DNA from: Geobacteraceae bacterium
Lineage (GTDB): Bacteria; Desulfobacterota; Desulfuromonadia; Desulfuromonadales; Geopsychrobacteraceae
Length of the DNA stretch: 6,939 nucleotides
Direction: 5' to 3'
Assembly: GCA_027064785.1 (NCBI GenBank)
Contig: JAMOPE010000396.1
Coordinates: 1 to 6,939, forward strand
Of the stretch, positions 6,635 through 6,939 are shown in pieces; the first letter of the stretch is position 1, and every line of letters starts with the position of its first letter. A program made the translations under genes and the position numbers. Below the pieces are notes generated by a model. That model was not told the origin of the DNA, ran no database searches, and was given only the letters and a program-made list of their open reading frames with translations.

Positions 6635-6939
6635 GTTTATTATCATTTCCTGGCTGGAAAAAGCTGGCTGGCAATCGGCGTTTGTTCTTACTGTGTTTGC
6701 TACTTTTTGTTGTCAGCAGCGTTCTCTCTTTCTGGGTGTTCTTTCCGGCAGATATTGTTCAACGCCGTTTACTGCAGGAATTATCCGGTCAGACGGGGGC
6801 GGACATGCGTGGGGAGAATGCGACTTTGCTGTTACCGTTGGGTTTGAGCCTTGATTTGTTCGTTTATCCCGGCAAAGAGGGTCTTGCTGATTTTACACTG
6901 GAGGGTTTACAAATAACCCCAGTTTGGAGTCGTCTTTTA
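6631..6939 (+). CDS. gspN: Probable GspN of the Geobacter/Leptospira kind, N-terminal part (3' end outside window)
   Basis: I translated 103 codons from the ATG at 6631, which overlaps the gspM stop as ATGA; the frame is still open at the window edge. The protein begins MSLLSFPGWKKLAGNRR, a short cytoplasmic part, then a single membrane helix at about 17-38 (LFLLCLLLFVVSSVLSFWVF). The periplasmic stretch that follows has AsmA-like features: FPADIVQRRLLQELSGQTG (38-56), then alternating strands such as ENATLLLPLGLSLDLFVYP (62-80) and DFTLEGLQITPVW (87-99). This pattern and the place right after gspM fit the GspN found in Geobacter, Leptospira and myxobacterial T2SS operons. Its precise role is not settled in the literature I know. 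No good Shine-Dalgarno is visible, so translation probably depends on coupling to gspM. A general AsmA-family protein remains possible until the rest is seen. Confidence 0.75.
   Translation, partial: MSLLSFPGWKKLAGNRRLFLLCLLLFVVSSVLSFWVFFPADIVQRRLLQELSGQTGADMRGENATLLLPLGLSLDLFVYPGKEGLADFTLEGLQITPVWSRLL

Noticed and set aside
1..6939. A type IV pilus or competence operon instead of T2SS.
   Set aside because: The five-pseudopilin order G-H-I-J-K, the GspK-specific NxNTA region and lack of Glu5, the fused GspL and the GspG calcium-loop motif are T2SS traits. No pilA, pilT or pilQ-type gene is seen.

Overview
The window is one uninterrupted stretch of a type II secretion system (T2SS, general secretory pathway) operon, all on the + strand. 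It holds ten genes in the order gspE (3' part), gspF, gspG, gspH, gspI, gspJ, gspK, gspL, gspM and gspN (5' part). Both end genes run off the window. I see no RNA gene, mobile element, CRISPR array, convincing terminator or internal promoter. No stretch of more than 22 bases is non-coding.

Organism: three traits suggest a Gram-negative deltaproteobacterium of the Desulfuromonadales/Geobacter kind (Desulfobacterota in newer taxonomy). Base composition is moderate, near half G+C by eye. GspL joins a PilM-like cytoplasmic domain to a PilN-like periplasmic domain. The operon ends with a membrane-anchored protein that looks like the GspN of Geobacter and Leptospira rather than the enterobacterial one. 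This placement is inference from gene order and protein style, not from a database match.

Layout: bases 1-1885 encode the motor, with the hexameric ATPase GspE (C-terminal 223 residues) and the polytopic inner-membrane protein GspF. Bases 1908-4727 encode all five pseudopilins: the major one, GspG, then the minor ones GspH, GspI, GspJ and GspK. Each has a short basic or polar leader ending in Gly, followed by a hydrophobic helix. Bases 4731-6634 encode the assembly-platform proteins GspL and GspM. Bases 6631-6939 begin gspN.

How they work together: prepilin peptidase (GspO/PilD, not in the window) would cleave the five leaders. GspE, recruited to the membrane by GspL, would power GspF/L/M to assemble GspG into a short periplasmic pseudopilus capped by the GspK-I-J-H tip. 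The pseudopilus would push folded exoproteins through the GspD secretin, which is not in the window. Genes from gspG onward are tightly packed: H and I each start 26 bases inside the previous gene, and I/J, J/K, L/M and M/N share ATGA stop-start overlaps. One polycistronic mRNA with translational coupling is therefore likely. I found nothing that supports a previously undescribed system here; the points of interest are details of this T2SS variant.
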